Shown in pieces: positions 4,229 through 5,368 of a DNA stretch of 5,368 nt. Below the pieces are notes generated by a model. The model made no database searches. It saw only the letters and a list, made by a program, of their open reading frames with translations, and was not told the origin of the DNA. The stretch is from Actinomycetota bacterium (lineage in GTDB: Bacteria; Actinomycetota; Geothermincolia; Fen-727; Anoxymicrobiaceae): NCBI GenBank assembly GCA_003154635.1, contig PMDX01000324.1, forward strand, positions 1 through 5,368. Reading direction: 5' to 3'. The first letter of the stretch is position 1. Every line of letters begins with the position of its first letter. The position numbers and the translations under genes are program-made.

Positions 4229-4235
4229 GGAGGGG
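4229..4235 (+). promoter_or_regulatory. Shine-Dalgarno sequence that fixes the rpoB TTG start
   Basis: GGAGGGG lies six bases before the TTG at 4242. The nearby ATG at 4258 is out of frame, so the TTG is the only start with a suitable ribosome binding site. Confidence 0.85.
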
Positions 4236-4241
4236 ATCTTT

Positions 4242-5368
4242 TTGTCGGTTGCACTTCATGGAAAACGTAAGCGAGTCTCATATGCCAAGATTCCCGAGGT
4301 ATTACCTGTCCCAGACCTGATCTCCATTCAGAAGCGATCCTTCGAATGGTTCAAAGGGGAAGGCCTCGAGGAGATTTTCCGTGACATCTCGCCGATCGAG
4401 GATTTCACGGGCACCATGGCCGTGGAGTTTGGCGAACACACTTTCGGCGAGCCCAAGTTCACGGTAGAGGAATGTAAAGAAAAAGACATGAACTACGCGG
4501 CGCCGCTCTTTGTGGACGTGCGCCTCATAAACCGGGAGACCGGCGAGATTAAGGAGCAGTCGGTATTCATGGGCGATTTCCCGCTCATGACCGAAAAAGC
4601 CACCTTTATCTTCAACGGAACGGAGCGCGTGGTAGTCAGCCAGCTCGTCCGCTCCCCCGGAGTGTATTACGACCTCGAGATAGACAAGGATACCGATAAA
4701 GCGCTGTACACGGGCAAGATAATCCCGTCGAGGGGCGCCTGGCTCGAGCTGGAGATGGACAAGAAAGACACCCTGGGAGTCAGGATCGACCGCAAGCGGC
4801 GCCAGCCGGTGACGGTGCTCCTGAGGGCTCTCGGCTATGAAAACAACGAAGAGCTCCTCCGCCTTTTCAACGGCGCGGAGTGTATCGCCGCGACTCTCGA
4901 GCGCGACCACACCAACACCAGGGAAGAAGCTCTTATTGATATATACCGCAAGCTCAGGCCCGGCGAGCCGCCGACAGTGGAGAGCGCCAAGGGCCTGCTC
5001 GATAACCTTTTCTTCAACGAGAGGCGCTACGACCTCGCACGCGTGGGTCGCTATAAGCTCAACAAGAAGCTCGAGCTCAAGGTGCCTATGGACACGACCG
5101 TCCTCACCAAGGAAGACATCCTTGAGTCGGTCCGCTACATAGTCAACCTGCATGAAGGCCTTGGCGGGCAGATCGACGACATAGACCATTTCGGGAACCG
5201 CCGCGTTCGCACGGTCGGCGAGCTCATCCAGAACCAGATCCGCATCGGGCTGTCGCGCATGGAGCGCGTCGTCAGGGAGCGCATGACCACACAGGACGTC
5301 GACTCCATCACACCCCAGACGCTGATAAACATCAGGCCGGTAGTGGCCGCCATCAAGGAGTTCTTCGG
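4242..5368 (+). CDS. rpoB: DNA-directed RNA polymerase subunit beta, 3' part beyond the window
   Basis: RpoB is the second-largest catalytic subunit of RNA polymerase. The first 375 residues (of about 1100-1200) are present with no stop. The start is TTG at 4242, giving MSVALHGKRKRVSYAKIPEV. The protrusion contains VPDLISIQKRSFEWF (23-37), SPIEDFTG (50-57) and FNGTERVVVSQLVRSPGVYY (124-143), which holds the N-terminal rifampicin-site segment. The lobe follows with IPSRGAWLE and RIDRKRRQPVTVLLRALGY (181-199). DDIDHFGNRRVRTVGELIQN (312-331) and GLSRMERVVRERM lead up to the main rifampicin-resistance region, which begins just past the window edge at EFF(G). The sequence looks actinobacterial. 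It has its own probable promoter and long leader, in contrast to direct co-transcription with rplL. Confidence 0.98.
   Translation, partial: MSVALHGKRKRVSYAKIPEVLPVPDLISIQKRSFEWFKGEGLEEIFRDISPIEDFTGTMAVEFGEHTFGEPKFTVEECKEKDMNYAAPLFVDVRLINRETGEIKEQSVFMGDFPLMTEKATFIFNGTERVVVSQLVRSPGVYYDLEIDKDTDKALYTGKIIPSRGAWLELEMDKKDTLGVRIDRKRRQPVTVLLRALGYENNEELLRLFNGAECIAATLERDHTNTREEALIDIYRKLRPGEPPTVESAKGLLDNLFFNERRYDLARVGRYKLNKKLELKVPMDTTVLTKEDILESVRYIVNLHEGLGGQIDDIDHFGNRRVRTVGELIQNQIRIGLSRMERVVRERMTTQDVDSITPQTLINIRPVVAAIKEFF

Noticed and set aside
4302..5189. 295-codon open frame on the minus strand opposite rpoB
   Set aside because: Antisense to highly conserved rpoB sequence; no independent support.

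Overview
The window carries the conserved bacterial gene order rpmG – tRNA-Trp – secE – nusG – rplK – rplA – rplJ – rplL – rpoB, all on the + strand. Both ends are cut: rpmG lacks its first base and rpoB continues past the right edge. GC content is high (roughly 55-60% by eye). SecE is the short single-membrane-segment form. The RpoB N-terminus has stretches that I associate with Actinomycetota (for example SPIEDFTG, ECKEKDMNYAAPLF and GVRIDRKRRQPVTVLL). A deep-branching actinobacterium, perhaps from a metagenome, is my best guess. This is inference from recalled family sequences, not from a search.

Layout. Bases 1-149 hold ribosomal protein L33. Bases 150-226 hold a GGGATTC-type low-complexity inverted repeat. 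Bases 227-302 are tRNA-Trp(CCA) with CCA encoded. secE (357-659) and nusG (755-1288) follow, then L11 (1305-1733) and L1 (1751-2476). Between L1 and L10 lie a candidate promoter embedded in a 12-bp dyad and an L10-type autoregulatory leader ending in a textbook intrinsic terminator just before the rplJ ribosome binding site. L10 (2663-3379) and L7/L12 (3422-3817) form the stalk operon. A 424-base spacer (3818-4241) separates rplL from rpoB. Its first part is GC-rich and hairpin-rich; its last part is AT-richer and carries a near-consensus promoter with a 17-base spacer. rpoB begins at a TTG at 4242 behind a strong Shine-Dalgarno sequence.

How it fits together. The products are ribosome parts (L33, L11, L1, L10, L12), the translocon subunit SecE, the elongation factor NusG that links RNA polymerase to ribosome and Rho, and the polymerase beta subunit. 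L11, L10 and L12 form the GTPase-associated stalk. Control appears to be layered. Read-through comes from upstream. The rplJ leader probably senses free L10-L12 and sets expression of rplJL. rpoB appears to have its own promoter, which would uncouple polymerase from stalk protein supply.

I see no undescribed gene system here. The points most worth a second look are regulatory: the G-tract inverted repeat before the tRNA, the weakened tRNA-Trp acceptor stem, the rplJ attenuator with a possible antiterminator pairing, two promoters that each sit in an inverted repeat, and the structured rplL-rpoB spacer. Five of the seven complete or 5'-complete protein genes appear to start at GTG or TTG.
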